Shown piece by piece: positions 23,697 through 32,664 of a stretch of 64,000 nucleotides of DNA. A program made the position numbers and the translations under genes. A model generated the notes under the pieces. The model had not been told where the DNA came from. It searched no databases and was given only the letters and a program-made list of their open reading frames with translations. Positions within the stretch are counted from its first letter, which is position 1, and each line of letters begins with the position of its first letter. The stretch lies in contig NZ_AOLJ01000011.1 in assembly GCF_000336775.1 (NCBI RefSeq), positions 450,366 through 514,365 of the forward strand, read 5' to 3'. This DNA comes from Haloferax gibbonsii ATCC 33959. Its GTDB lineage: Archaea; Halobacteriota; Halobacteria; Halobacteriales; Haloferacaceae.

Positions 23697-24905
23697 CTAC
23701 TCGTCGAACTCGCGCTCGTCGCCGACGAGTTCGCCCAGTCGCTCCGCGCCGGCTCTGGTCCCTTTCGCGATGATGAGGTCGCCGCCGTGGAGCCGCGTTT
23801 CCGACCCCGGCGAGACGACCCACTCGCGGCCGCCGGCCCGGCGGACCGCGATGACGCGCATCCCCGTCTCGGTCTTGACGCGCCGGTCGCCGAGGGTCGC
23901 CTCCGCGAGGTCGCTCCGGGGGGCGACCCGCAGGCGGATGATGACCTCGTCGGACTCCTTGACCGCGGCGGCGACGACCGGGTGGGCGTCGATGCCGCGG
24001 AGGACGCCCTCGGCGATTTCGAGCGCGGCGTCGGAAATCATCTCGGTCGCGCCCGCGAGTTGGACGAGTCCGCGGAGCGAGACAGGGTCTTCGACGCGGC
24101 TCGCCGCGCGGAGCGTCCACGCCTCGAACCGGGACTTGAGCGCGTCCACCTCGGCTTCGAGCTCCTCGACCTCCTCGGCGACGCCCTCGCTGTCGAACAG
24201 CACCGCGCCGTAGGCGAGGTCGACCGCGAGTTCGCTCATGTCTTTCATCAGGACGATGGAGTCGACGGCGCGTTCGAGGTCCTCGATGGTCGACTCCGGC
24301 ACGTCCGGCGGGTCGTATCGGAGGCCCGTGGCGGCCTCGTGGACGGTCTGAAGGCCGTCGTCGCGGCCGCGGAGGAGGAGCACGTCGTCGGCGCGGAGCG
24401 CGGTCTCGTGGTCGGGGTTCGTCACCCACTCGCCGGCGCGGTGGATGGCGACGACGCGGACGCCCGTCTCGGTCTCCATGTTGATGTCGCCGAGCGTGCG
24501 ACCCGCGTACGGCGACTCGTCGGTGAGTTCGCACCGGATCGTCGTCTCGACCGCCTCCGGAAGCGCCGCGCGGATGGCGTCCGGGAGGCCGATGTCCTCG
24601 ATGACGACCTTGGCGATGTCGCCCGCGGCGTCCGAAATCTTCTCCGCCGCGCCGACGACGCCGAGGACGGGAGCGAGTTCCTCCGCGTCTTCGGGGCTGC
24701 GGGCGGCCATCATCAGGCTCATGCGCGCCTGTAGTTGGAGGATGTCCATCCGCTCTTCGAGGTCGAGAACCTCGGCCGCGAGGTCCTCGTTGCCGTGGAG
24801 GACGGCGGAGTACGAGAGGTCGATGAGTAACTCCGCGGTGTCTTTCATCTCGGCGAGGACGGCCTTGACGCTGACAGGCTCGTACTCGATGTCCTCCGGA
24901 TTCAT
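23697..24905 (-). CDS. PhoU/RCK_C tandem protein, potassium-transport type regulator
   Basis: The 402-residue protein is an internal duplication. Each half has a PhoU-like helical unit (KDTAELLIDLSYSAVLHGNEDLAAEVLDLEE and KDMSELAVDLAYGAVLFDSEGVAEEVEELE) followed by a TrkA-C domain (ETETGVRVVAIHRAGEWVTNPDHETALRADDVLLLRG and KTETGMRVIAVRRAGGREWVVSPGSETRLHGGDLIIAKG). RCK_C domains bind nucleotides or cyclic di-AMP and regulate K+ channels. No channel gene is adjacent, so it probably acts in trans. The ATG at 24905 starts MNPEDIEYEPVSVKAVL. Confidence 0.9.
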   Translation of the reverse strand: MNPEDIEYEPVSVKAVLAEMKDTAELLIDLSYSAVLHGNEDLAAEVLDLEERMDILQLQARMSLMMAARSPEDAEELAPVLGVVGAAEKISDAAGDIAKVVIEDIGLPDAIRAALPEAVETTIRCELTDESPYAGRTLGDINMETETGVRVVAIHRAGEWVTNPDHETALRADDVLLLRGRDDGLQTVHEAATGLRYDPPDVPESTIEDLERAVDSIVLMKDMSELAVDLAYGAVLFDSEGVAEEVEELEAEVDALKSRFEAWTLRAASRVEDPVSLRGLVQLAGATEMISDAALEIAEGVLRGIDAHPVVAAAVKESDEVIIRLRVAPRSDLAEATLGDRRVKTETGMRVIAVRRAGGREWVVSPGSETRLHGGDLIIAKGTRAGAERLGELVGDEREFDE

Positions 24906-25063
24906 GCGCCCGCCTTCACGACGGGACGGCAAAAGGCTTGCCAGGAGTAGTGGTGCCACCGTAGTTCGAGAGAACTACGTCGCCGGCGCATATGACTTCG
25001 TGGGTCGCCAGAACGGCGCGCGCGGCGCTCTCGGGAGCCCCCGTATAAGGGGACCGAAAACAA

Positions 25064-25126
25064 CGACAATTGTCGAACACTATTTTAGACACCGACTGCC
25101 CACGAAATCGGCAGACGGGGCTGCCG
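25064..25126 (+). promoter_or_regulatory. citZ promoter region with palindrome and leader hairpin
   Basis: CGACAATTGTCG (25064-25075) is a perfect 12-bp palindrome directly before a TATA-like tattttaga (25081-25089). Downstream, CGGCAG-acgggg-CTGCCG (25109-25126) can form a hairpin. The citZ start is 115 bases after the TATA box, so the mRNA may have a long leader. The rest of the gap from 24906 holds no gene. Confidence 0.5.
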
Positions 25127-25203
25127 TTGTATGTGTATGGCGGTCGATAACATATGAGTGAAAACGATAACGCTTTTTTGATATGGTAGGCAACGTTCTG
25201 GGT

Positions 25204-26343
25204 ATGTCAGGCGAACTGAAGCGGGGGCTGGAAGGTGTGCTGGTCACCGAATCGAAACTCAGCTTCATCGACGGCGACGCGGGACAACTCGTTTACTGCG
25301 GTTACGACATCGAAGACCTCGCACGGGACGCAAGTTACGAGGAGGTACTCTACCTCCTGTGGCACGGAGAGCTTCCGACGCGCGAGGAACTGGACGCGTT
25401 CTCCGACGAGCTGGCGGCCCACCGGGGCCTCGACGACGGGATTCTCGACGTGACGCGCGAGCTCGCAGAGCAGGACGAGTCGCCGATGGCGGCGCTCCGA
25501 ACGCTCGTCTCTTCGATGTCGGCGTACGACGAAAACGCCGACTTCGAGGACGTGACCGACCGCGAGGTCAACCTCGAGAAGGCAAAGCGCATCACGGCGA
25601 AGATGCCGTCGGTGCTCGCGGCCTACGCCCGCTTCCGTCGCGGCGACGACTACGTCGAACCCGACGAGAGCCTGAATCACGCGGCGAACTTCCTCTACAT
25701 GCTCAACGGCGAGGAGCCGAACGAGGTGCTCGCCGAGACGTTCGACATGGCGCTCGTGCTCCACGCCGACCACGGCCTGAACGCCTCGACGTTCTCCGCG
25801 ATGGTCACGTCCTCGACGCTCTCTGACCTCTACAGCGCGGTCACGTCCGCCATCGGCACGCTCTCGGGGTCGCTCCACGGCGGCGCGAACGCGAACGTCA
25901 TGCGGATGCTGAAGGACGTCGACGACAGCGACATGGACCCGACCGAGTGGGTCAAAGACGCCCTCGACCGCGGCGAGCGCGTCGCCGGGTTCGGCCACCG
26001 CGTCTACAACGTCAAGGACCCCCGCGCGAAGATTCTCGGCGCGAAGTCCGAGGCGCTCGGCGAGGCCGCCGGCGACATGAAGTGGTACGAGATGTCGGTC
26101 GCCATCGAGGAGTACATCGGCGAGGAGAAGGGCCTCGCGCCGAACGTGGACTTCTACTCCGCGTCGACGTACTACCAGATGGGCATCCCCATCGACCTCT
26201 ACACCCCCATCTTCGCCGTCTCGCGCGTCGGCGGCTGGATAGCGCACGTCCTCGAGCAGTACGAGGACAACCGCCTCATCCGCCCCCGCGCCCGCTACAC
26301 CGGCGAGAAGGGTCTCGACTTCCCGTCGGTCGACGAGCGATAG
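25204..26343 (+). CDS. citZ: citrate synthase
   Basis: This 379-residue enzyme condenses acetyl-CoA and oxaloacetate to citrate. The catalytic residues are in clear context: SGSLHGGANANV (His), GFGHRVYNVKDPRA (His) and NVDFYSAS (Asp). The small type II-like archaeal length is normal. I start at the ATG at 25204 (MSGELKRGLEGVLV), which agrees with the known haloarchaeal N terminus; an ATG seven codons upstream is possible. It has an elaborate upstream region and is convergent with the MATE gene. Confidence 0.97.
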   Translation: MSGELKRGLEGVLVTESKLSFIDGDAGQLVYCGYDIEDLARDASYEEVLYLLWHGELPTREELDAFSDELAAHRGLDDGILDVTRELAEQDESPMAALRTLVSSMSAYDENADFEDVTDREVNLEKAKRITAKMPSVLAAYARFRRGDDYVEPDESLNHAANFLYMLNGEEPNEVLAETFDMALVLHADHGLNASTFSAMVTSSTLSDLYSAVTSAIGTLSGSLHGGANANVMRMLKDVDDSDMDPTEWVKDALDRGERVAGFGHRVYNVKDPRAKILGAKSEALGEAAGDMKWYEMSVAIEEYIGEEKGLAPNVDFYSASTYYQMGIPIDLYTPIFAVSRVGGWIAHVLEQYEDNRLIRPRARYTGEKGLDFPSVDER

Positions 26344-26478
26344 GCAGCGAGTCGACGAATCGCACGCGACTTTTTCCCGTTCCCCGTCTCCCGGAGCGAC
26401 GCGTCGTCCCCCGCGGTCGCTCCCGTTCCCGCTTCCGCGTTCTCCGCGCCGTTCCGCGTCGCCGGTTCCGTCTCGCGG

Positions 26479-27870
26479 TCAGTCGTCTTCGCCCGCGTCG
26501 TCGACGCCGACGCTCCCGCGTTCGACCATGAGCGAGTCGGCGTGGCCCGCCCAGTCGGCGTAGTAGAACGCGACGAGCGCGAACAGCCCCATCCACGTGA
26601 ACGACAGGACGATGCCGATGCGTGCGCCGAGCGGGCCGTAGTCGAACACCTCGACGAGCAGGTAGGACGCGCCGACGAAGAAGCCGAACACCCCGGTCAG
26701 TCGAGCGACGAAGGGGATTCGCGTCGCGCCCGCGCCCTGAAGCGACCCGGAGAGACCGACGAAGAGCGCCAGTCCCGGCGCGGCGAGGCCGTAGGCGACG
26801 GCGAACTTCACGGCCCATTCGAGGTCCGCGCCGCCGCCGGAGCCGACGAGGCCGACGATGGGCTCGGTGAACGCCGCGAGGAAGAGCCCGATACCGCCGA
26901 CCGTGGCGACCGACAGGAGCGCCACCGCCCCGCCTTGATACCGCGCGGTCTCGCTGTCGCCCGCCCCGAGCGCCTGCCCGACGAGGACGCTGGCGGCGAC
27001 GTTGTAGCCGCGCGCCAGCGGGCTGGCGACCTGCTGGTAGACCCGGCGGCCGATTTGGAAGCCGGCGTTGACGGCGTCGCCGAAGCCGAGGAGCAGGGCG
27101 TTGAACGGGAACTCGGCGAGTTCGGCGGCGAGGCCCTCGCCGACCCGCGGGGTGGCGATACGCACGAGTTGGCTGGCGACCGTCCGGTCGCGGGGCCGAA
27201 CCAGCGAGGTCGGCGACGCGGGTCGGGCGAGCGCGGCGAGGAGCAGTCCCGCCGAGAGGACGTTGGCGGTCGAGGTCGCGAGTCCGACACCCAGCACGCC
27301 GAGCGCGGGCAGGCCGACGAGGCCGAAGCCGAGACCGACCGACAGCCCGATGTTGACGACGTTGGCGAAGACGTTGACCAGCATCGGCGTCCGGGTGTCG
27401 CCGACGCCCTGAAGCGACCGCGAGCCGACGAGCGAGACCAACCGGGCGGGCGAGGTGGCGAAGATGACCGCGAGATACGTCGTGCCCAAGGCGACCGCCC
27501 TGTCGCTCGCGGGAAACGCGCCGATGGCCGCCTCGCCCAGCGTGAACCCGAAAATCAGGAACGGGACGCCCGCGAGGAACGCGAGGAGGAGCGCCGTCGA
27601 GATTGCCTCGCTCCGGTTGGCGTCCGCGCCGCTCCCCGTGTCCTGACTGGAGAGCGCGATTGCGCCGCCGCCGAGTCCGAGACCGATTCGGAGGGGAAAC
27701 CGAGCGTAGAGGTCGGCGAGGCCGATAGCGACGACCGCGGCGGGAGAGAGCGCGGCGGTGACGGCCACGTCCACGGTCCGCATCGCCGTCTGGGCGGTCT
27801 GCTCGGCCATCACCGGCCAGGCGAGCGAGAAGATACGCTTCCAGACCCGCCGGAGGCGGCCGAGGTTCAT
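26479..27870 (-). CDS. MATE family efflux transporter
   Basis: The 463-residue protein has about twelve membrane helices in two similar halves, starting with FSLAWPVMAEQTAQTAMRTVDVAVTAAL and, in the second half, IATPRVGEGLAAELAEFPFNALLLGFGD. The first half shows GDTRTPMLVNVFANVVNIGL and the second GAGATRIPFVARLTGVFG, the repeated motif of the MATE/polysaccharide-exporter superfamily. It should extrude cationic drugs or metabolites in exchange for Na+ or H+. The start at 27870 precedes the first helix by about 12 residues. Confidence 0.9.
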   Translation of the reverse strand: MNLGRLRRVWKRIFSLAWPVMAEQTAQTAMRTVDVAVTAALSPAAVVAIGLADLYARFPLRIGLGLGGGAIALSSQDTGSGADANRSEAISTALLLAFLAGVPFLIFGFTLGEAAIGAFPASDRAVALGTTYLAVIFATSPARLVSLVGSRSLQGVGDTRTPMLVNVFANVVNIGLSVGLGFGLVGLPALGVLGVGLATSTANVLSAGLLLAALARPASPTSLVRPRDRTVASQLVRIATPRVGEGLAAELAEFPFNALLLGFGDAVNAGFQIGRRVYQQVASPLARGYNVAASVLVGQALGAGDSETARYQGGAVALLSVATVGGIGLFLAAFTEPIVGLVGSGGGADLEWAVKFAVAYGLAAPGLALFVGLSGSLQGAGATRIPFVARLTGVFGFFVGASYLLVEVFDYGPLGARIGIVLSFTWMGLFALVAFYYADWAGHADSLMVERGSVGVDDAGEDD

Positions 27871-28226
27871 GCCGAGGCCACGGACCTCGCGCAGTTGACG
27901 GTATCGGAAGCGGCGGTCCCGTCTGGCACTCTCGATGCGACGCGCGAATGACGGGTGTCATACGCGAGCGATGGGTCTCCGCTGTCGTGCGGTTTCACTT
28001 TCACTCCGGGTGGGGGACGTTTATATGCACGGGGACCAGAAAGACAGTTGCACGTCACACGCGTGCATTCCCCCTTTCCCCTTTCCCGACCGGCGAGCGA
28101 CGGCGACGGCGCGCGTCGACGGAGCCGAATCCGAGTCCTCAACCGACGACCATGAGGGTTGACATCACGGCCCTGATACGGACGAGTTCCCGAACGATTA
28201 AACACAGACACGGGCGATTTCTGACC
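27871..28226. promoter_or_regulatory. divergent promoter region of the MATE and ilvA genes
   Basis: This 356-base gap has a strong TATA box gtttatatg (28019-28027) and, near its expected start point, inverted arms TGCACG (28049-28054) and CGTGCA (28062-28067). A second TATA-like gattaaac (28195-28202) sits about 28 bases before the ilvA ATG. If ilvA uses the near box, the far one would drive a longer leader or a small RNA. No convincing gene is present. Confidence 0.5.
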
Positions 28227-29438
28227 ATGCTCACGCTTGACGACGTACGCGCCGCCCGCGAGCGCGTCGAAGCGGTCGCCCGATGGACACCGCTGGAGTA
28301 CTCGCACACCTTCTCGGAGATGACGGGTGCAGAGGTGTACCTGAAACTGGAGAACTCCCAGCGCACGGGGTCGTTCAAGATTCGCGGGGCGACGAACCGC
28401 ATCACCACGCTCTCCGACGAGGAGAAAGACGCCGGCGTCGTGACCGCGAGCGCCGGCAACCACGCGCAGGGCGTCGCGCTCGCGGCGTCGCGAGCGGGCG
28501 TGAACTCGAAAATCGTCATGCCGGAGTACGCGCCGATTTCGAAGGTGAAAGCCACCGAGCGCTACGGGGGCGACGTGGTCCTCTACGGCAACGACTACGA
28601 CGAGGCGCAGGCCAAGGCCCACGAAATCGAGGCGGACGAGGGCCGGACCTACGTCCACGCCTTCGACGACGAGTACGTCATGGCCGGACAGGGAACTATC
28701 GGTCTCGAAATCGCGGAGGACTGCCCCGACCTCGACACCGTGGTCGTCCCCATCGGCGGCGGCGGCCTCATCTCCGGCATCTCGACGGCCATCAAAGCGC
28801 AGTTCCCCGACGCCCGCGTCATCGGCGTGCAGGCGGAACAGGCCTCCAGCGCCGCGGATTCGCTGAACAAGGGGTCGATTCAGACCATCGACGAGGTTGA
28901 CACCATCGCCGACGGCATCGCCGTCCGCAGAATCGGCGACAAACCCTTCGAGGTCATCCGCGAGCGCGTCGACGAGGTCGTCACCGTCTCCGACGAGGAA
29001 ATCGCCGTGGCGCTGACCTACCTGCTCGAACGCTCGAAGACGCTGGTCGAGGGCGCGGGGGCCGTCGCGCTCGCGGCGCTGGTCTTCCAGAAGTTCGACT
29101 ACGAGGAGGGCGAGGTCGTCGTCCCCGCGCTGTGCGGCGGCAACATCGACATGAACACGCTGACGACCGTGGTGATGCGCGGGCTCGTCGAGACCGGCCG
29201 GTACCTCAAGATTCGGACCGAGCTGAAGGACCGCCCCGGCTCGCTCGAACAGCTCATCGAGATAATCGCCGCGGAGAAGGCGAACATCTACGCCGTCAGG
29301 CACGACCGCACCTCCCGGAAAATCGCGCTGAACGCGACGGAGGTCGAAATCGACCTCGAAATGCGCGGGCCCGACCACGTCGATTCGCTCCTCGGAGAGC
29401 TCCGCGACGCGGGCTACGACGTGGAAGTCCTCGACTGA
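28227..29438 (+). CDS. ilvA: threonine ammonia-lyase, biosynthetic type with ACT domain
   Basis: The enzyme deaminates threonine to 2-oxobutanoate, the first step toward isoleucine. The 403 residues have the PLP domain with RTGSFKIRGATN (Lys51), TASAGNHAQGVALAA, and VPIGGGGLISGISTAI, plus a C-terminal ACT domain from about residue 328 (TELKDRPGSLEQLIEIIA) for allosteric control. The ATG at 28227 gives MLTLDDVRAARERV, the usual start; an in-frame ATG 25 codons upstream would add a basic extension. RidA, which removes the reactive enamine by-product, is encoded 3 kb downstream. Confidence 0.95.
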   Translation: MLTLDDVRAARERVEAVARWTPLEYSHTFSEMTGAEVYLKLENSQRTGSFKIRGATNRITTLSDEEKDAGVVTASAGNHAQGVALAASRAGVNSKIVMPEYAPISKVKATERYGGDVVLYGNDYDEAQAKAHEIEADEGRTYVHAFDDEYVMAGQGTIGLEIAEDCPDLDTVVVPIGGGGLISGISTAIKAQFPDARVIGVQAEQASSAADSLNKGSIQTIDEVDTIADGIAVRRIGDKPFEVIRERVDEVVTVSDEEIAVALTYLLERSKTLVEGAGAVALAALVFQKFDYEEGEVVVPALCGGNIDMNTLTTVVMRGLVETGRYLKIRTELKDRPGSLEQLIEIIAAEKANIYAVRHDRTSRKIALNATEVEIDLEMRGPDHVDSLLGELRDAGYDVEVLD

Positions 29439-29483
29439 CCGCGTCGCCGGGGGCGGTCGGGAACCGGGTTCGAGGCCGGCCGC

Positions 29484-29690
29484 TCAGACGAGTCCAGTAA
29501 CGCCGATAAACACGAGGAGCGCGCCGATGCCGCGGTAGAGCCAGACGGGGGCGTCGGACTCGCGGGACTCCTCCGCGGGCGAGCGGCGGAGGAACTCGAA
29601 CCCGAACGCGTGGATTCGCGCGGGGAAAACGAGGTACGCGACGCCGAGAACCACGGCTCCGGCGTACCCGGCCTGCCACAGGAAGTTCAT
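29484..29690 (-). CDS. small membrane protein
   Basis: The 68 residues form two membrane helices, AGYAGAVVLGVAYLVFPARI and WLYRGIGALLVFIGVTGLV, joined by a charged loop (RRSPAEESRESDAP). The pattern is typical of short haloarchaeal hypothetical proteins. A perfect palindrome lies 9 bases upstream of its ATG. Confidence 0.75.
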   Translation of the reverse strand: MNFLWQAGYAGAVVLGVAYLVFPARIHAFGFEFLRRSPAEESRESDAPVWLYRGIGALLVFIGVTGLV

Positions 29691-29698
29691 GTTCTAAA

Positions 29699-29713
29699 TC
29701 CGAACTGTTCGGA
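29699..29713. promoter_or_regulatory. palindrome TCCGAA-ctg-TTCGGA, possible operator
   Basis: Perfect 6-bp arms with a 3-base spacer lie 9 bases upstream of the small membrane protein start and about 200 bases upstream of cydA. The position fits an operator or a leader hairpin for the minus-strand gene. Confidence 0.4.
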
Positions 29714-29857
29714 CATATCTTCGTCGGTTCGCGGTATCCGACGAACGCCGCCTTTTTTACCCGGACGATTATGTCGAATTCGGGCGGGAGACCCCGCCTA
29801 CGATGATTTTCAGTTCGTGGGAAGCATGCGGGGATTGACTCTCCCCCAATACGAAGG

Positions 29858-29866
29858 CCTTTAAGA
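29858..29866 (+). promoter_or_regulatory. TATA box of cydA
   Basis: cctttaag lies about 55-62 bases before the cydA ATG. A short hairpin ggcgg-gagacc-ccgcc lies upstream near 29785. Confidence 0.45.
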
Positions 29867-29919
29867 AGGAAGTCCCCGCTTCCCGGTTCGCCTCGGCGCC
29901 AGCGACCCCGCACCCAACC

Positions 29920-31344
29920 ATGCTCGACCCAGTCATCGCCAGTCGGCTGCAGTTCGCGCTCACGACCATCGTCCACATCATCTTCCCGGTGATGAGCATG
30001 GGCCTCGCGCCCTTCCTCATCTACTTCACGTGGAAGGATATCCGAACCGACGACCCCGTGTACGAACAGCTCAGGCGGTTCTGGACGAAGATTTTCGCCG
30101 TCTCGTTCGTCGTCGGCACCGTGACCGGCATCGTCCTCGAGTTCGAGTTCGGGACGAACTTCGCGGCGTTCTCGACGGCGGCCGGCGAGCTGTTCGGCGG
30201 CCCGCTCGCCACCGAGGGGATGATGGCGTTCATGCTCGAAGCGACGTTCCTCGGGGTGTTCGTCTTCGGCCGCGAGAAGGTTTCGGACGCCCTGTACATG
30301 GTTTCGGCCGTCGCCGTCGGCCTCGGTACGTGGCTCTCGGCGGTGTGGATTCTCGTCGCCAACTCGTGGATGCAGACGCCGCGAGGGTACGAACTCGCCA
30401 GCGAGAGCGGCCAACTCGTCGTCTCGCTCGTCGACCCCATCGCGGCGTACGCCAACCCGCGGTTCCCGTGGATGTTCGTCCACATGCAGAACGCCGCGGT
30501 GCTGTCGGTCGCGCTGTTCATGGCCGGCGTCGCGGCGTACCACGTCTGGCAGCGCGGCATCGACGCCGACGACGACCGCGAGGCCGCGCGCTTCTGGCGG
30601 AAGACGCTCAAAATCGCGCTCGTCGTCCTGCTCGTGACCGCGCCGTTTCAGGCGATTCACGGCGACGCCTACGGCCGCCACGTCTACGAGACCCAGCCGC
30701 AGAAGTTCGCCGCCATGGAGGCTGTCTGGGAGACCGACAGCTACGTCCCGGAGTACATCTTCGCCATCCCGACGAGCCTCGAACACATCACCGACCCGCG
30801 CGCCAAGGAACTGCTCGGCATCGGGATTCCCGGCGGGGCGTCGTGGCTGGCGAGCGGGGGTGACCCCCAAGCCGAAATCACCGGCCTGAACGAGTTCGAC
30901 ACGGAGGCCCCGCCGGTCGCAATCGTCTTCTGGTCGTTCCGGCTCATGGTCGCCGCCGGCTTCTGGTTCATCCTGTTGGCCTTCTGGGCGGCCTACCGCT
31001 GGTGGACCGACGACCTGTACGACGACGACCTGTTGCACAAGGCGTTCGTCGGGTCGTCGCTCCTCGGTATCTTCGCCGTCGAGGTCGGCTGGATAGTCAC
31101 CGAGGTGGGCCGACAGCCGTGGGTCATCCAGGGCGTCCTCAAGACGAGTGACGGCGTCTCACCGGGGCTCACCGGCTTCGAGGCGACGCTCACGCTCGTC
31201 GGCTTCGCGGTCGTGTACTCCGGCCTGCTCGCGCTCTACACCTACGTGATTCGCCGCATCATCCGCGAGGGGCCGCCGAGCGTCGACGAGACGGCGGCGG
31301 GCGCGGAGACCGCTTCCCCCGCGGGGGTGAGCGGCGATGACTGA
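29920..31344 (+). CDS. cydA: cytochrome bd ubiquinol oxidase subunit I
   Basis: CydA carries the haems of the bd-type quinol oxidase, which reduces oxygen with high affinity and generates a proton gradient without pumping. The 474 residues begin SRLQFALTTIVHIIFPVMSMGL with the haem-ligand His18 and continue with about nine helices. GWIVTEVGRQPW near 385, the motif close to haem b595/d, is intact. The quinol loop is of the short type. The gene overlaps cydB by 8 bases. Confidence 0.96.
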   Translation: MLDPVIASRLQFALTTIVHIIFPVMSMGLAPFLIYFTWKDIRTDDPVYEQLRRFWTKIFAVSFVVGTVTGIVLEFEFGTNFAAFSTAAGELFGGPLATEGMMAFMLEATFLGVFVFGREKVSDALYMVSAVAVGLGTWLSAVWILVANSWMQTPRGYELASESGQLVVSLVDPIAAYANPRFPWMFVHMQNAAVLSVALFMAGVAAYHVWQRGIDADDDREAARFWRKTLKIALVVLLVTAPFQAIHGDAYGRHVYETQPQKFAAMEAVWETDSYVPEYIFAIPTSLEHITDPRAKELLGIGIPGGASWLASGGDPQAEITGLNEFDTEAPPVAIVFWSFRLMVAAGFWFILLAFWAAYRWWTDDLYDDDLLHKAFVGSSLLGIFAVEVGWIVTEVGRQPWVIQGVLKTSDGVSPGLTGFEATLTLVGFAVVYSGLLALYTYVIRRIIREGPPSVDETAAGAETASPAGVSGDD

Positions 31345-32335
31345 CTACGGCGCGTTCGCCACCGGCCCGCTCTTCGGCCTGCCGCTGCAAGAGCTGTGGT
31401 TCGGGCTCGTGTTCTTCATCCTCGGGATGTTCCTGTTCCTCGACGGCTTCGACTTCGGCGTCGGGGCCATCTTCGCGACCCGCGACGACGACGAGGAGCG
31501 CGAGACGCTGCTCGCCGCCATCGGCCCCTTCTGGGACGGCAACGAGGTGTGGCTCGTCGTGTTCGGCGGCGCGCTGTTCGCCGCGTTCCCGGCGGTGTAC
31601 GCGAACCTCTTCAGCCGCCACTACCTGCTCATGTTCGCCATCCTCGGGGCGCTCATCCTCCGCGGGCTCGCCCCCGAGATGTACGAACAGCGCCACGACG
31701 AGGCGTGGCAGACGTGGTGGGGCCGGGCGTTCGTCGTCGGCAGCGTGAGCACGCCCTTTTTGCTCGGCGTGTTCGCCGCTCACTGGCTCCTCGGCGTGGA
31801 GTCGCTCCTGTCGCTCCCCGGCGTCGTCGTCGGCCTCGCCGTCGTCGCGCTCACCGTCGTCGCCGGGGTCGGCTTCCTCGCCATGAAGACCCGCGGGAGC
31901 CTCCAGCGCGACGTGGCCGACTACGGCCCCCGTGCGATGGCGGCCTACCTCGCGCTCGTCGTCGTCACGCTGGGTTATCTCGTCGCCGTCCGGCCCGACC
32001 TCGGCGTCCTCGCGCCGATTCCGCTGGCGCTCGTCGTCGTCAGTCTCGCCGCCGCCGCGGGCTACCTGCTCGCGCTCCGCGACGGGCGCTACACGCTCGC
32101 GTTCGCGACCGTGCCGGTCCTCGTGTTCGCGTTCGTCGCGCTCGTGGCGACGCTCATGTTCCCCTTGGCCGACCCCGCGACCGGACTGACCGTCGCGGAC
32201 GCCATCGTCTCGGTGCTCCCGTTGAACATCATGAGCGTCGCGTCGGCGCTCCTCCTGCCGCTCGTGTTCGCCTACTTCGGCATCCTCTACTCGACGTTCA
32301 GCGGGCCAATCGAGACCGGCGAATCGTACTCCTGA
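31337..32335 (+). CDS. cydB: cytochrome bd ubiquinol oxidase subunit II
   Basis: The 332-residue subunit has eight membrane helices and the family start LPLQELWFGLVFFILGMFLFLDGFDFGVGAI, followed by IGPFWDGNEVWLVVFGGALFAAFP and RHYLLMFAILGALILRGLAPEM. It stabilises CydA and forms part of the oxygen path. The start at 31337 lies within the end of cydA (8-base overlap), a sign of translational coupling. Confidence 0.96.
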   Translation: MTDYGAFATGPLFGLPLQELWFGLVFFILGMFLFLDGFDFGVGAIFATRDDDEERETLLAAIGPFWDGNEVWLVVFGGALFAAFPAVYANLFSRHYLLMFAILGALILRGLAPEMYEQRHDEAWQTWWGRAFVVGSVSTPFLLGVFAAHWLLGVESLLSLPGVVVGLAVVALTVVAGVGFLAMKTRGSLQRDVADYGPRAMAAYLALVVVTLGYLVAVRPDLGVLAPIPLALVVVSLAAAAGYLLALRDGRYTLAFATVPVLVFAFVALVATLMFPLADPATGLTVADAIVSVLPLNIMSVASALLLPLVFAYFGILYSTFSGPIETGESYS

Positions 32336-32374
32336 CCGACTGCAATCGACCCATCCCCCACAACCAATCCACCC

Positions 32375-32581
32375 ATGGCTACGCTCCCCAACACAACCCC
32401 CACCGCCGAATCGCTCACGAAACCGCTGACCCTCCTCGGCCTCGGACTGGTCGCCGTCAGCGTCGCCGTCGCGGGGTTCGCGCTCCGAGACGGCGACGTC
32501 GTCACCGCCCTCGGGATGGGGCTGTTGTTCGCCTCGGGCGTCCTCACGACCGGCATCAGCCTCTCCGGGAAGTCGATCTAA
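32375..32581 (+). CDS. small membrane protein of the cyd operon
   Basis: The 68-residue protein has two hydrophobic helices (PLTLLGLGLVAVSVAVAGFAL and VVTALGMGLLFASGVLTTGISL). It starts 39 bases after cydB on the same strand, so it is probably co-transcribed. Bacterial bd oxidases carry small subunits such as CydX, but CydX has only one helix and no similarity to it is evident. Confidence 0.78.
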   Translation: MATLPNTTPTAESLTKPLTLLGLGLVAVSVAVAGFALRDGDVVTALGMGLLFASGVLTTGISLSGKSI

Positions 32582-32664
32582 CTGACGGGCTGCGACCGGC
32601 TCGCTCCGCCGCGGACCCGGTCGTTCCACCCTATTTTATCACGTCGTGGCGAAATCCACCGCGT

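Noticed and set aside
28025-28162. Possible leader peptide before ilvA with Cys and Pro residues
   Set aside because: Its ATG lies within the TATA box, so it would not be transcribed, and attenuation by leader peptides is not known in archaea.
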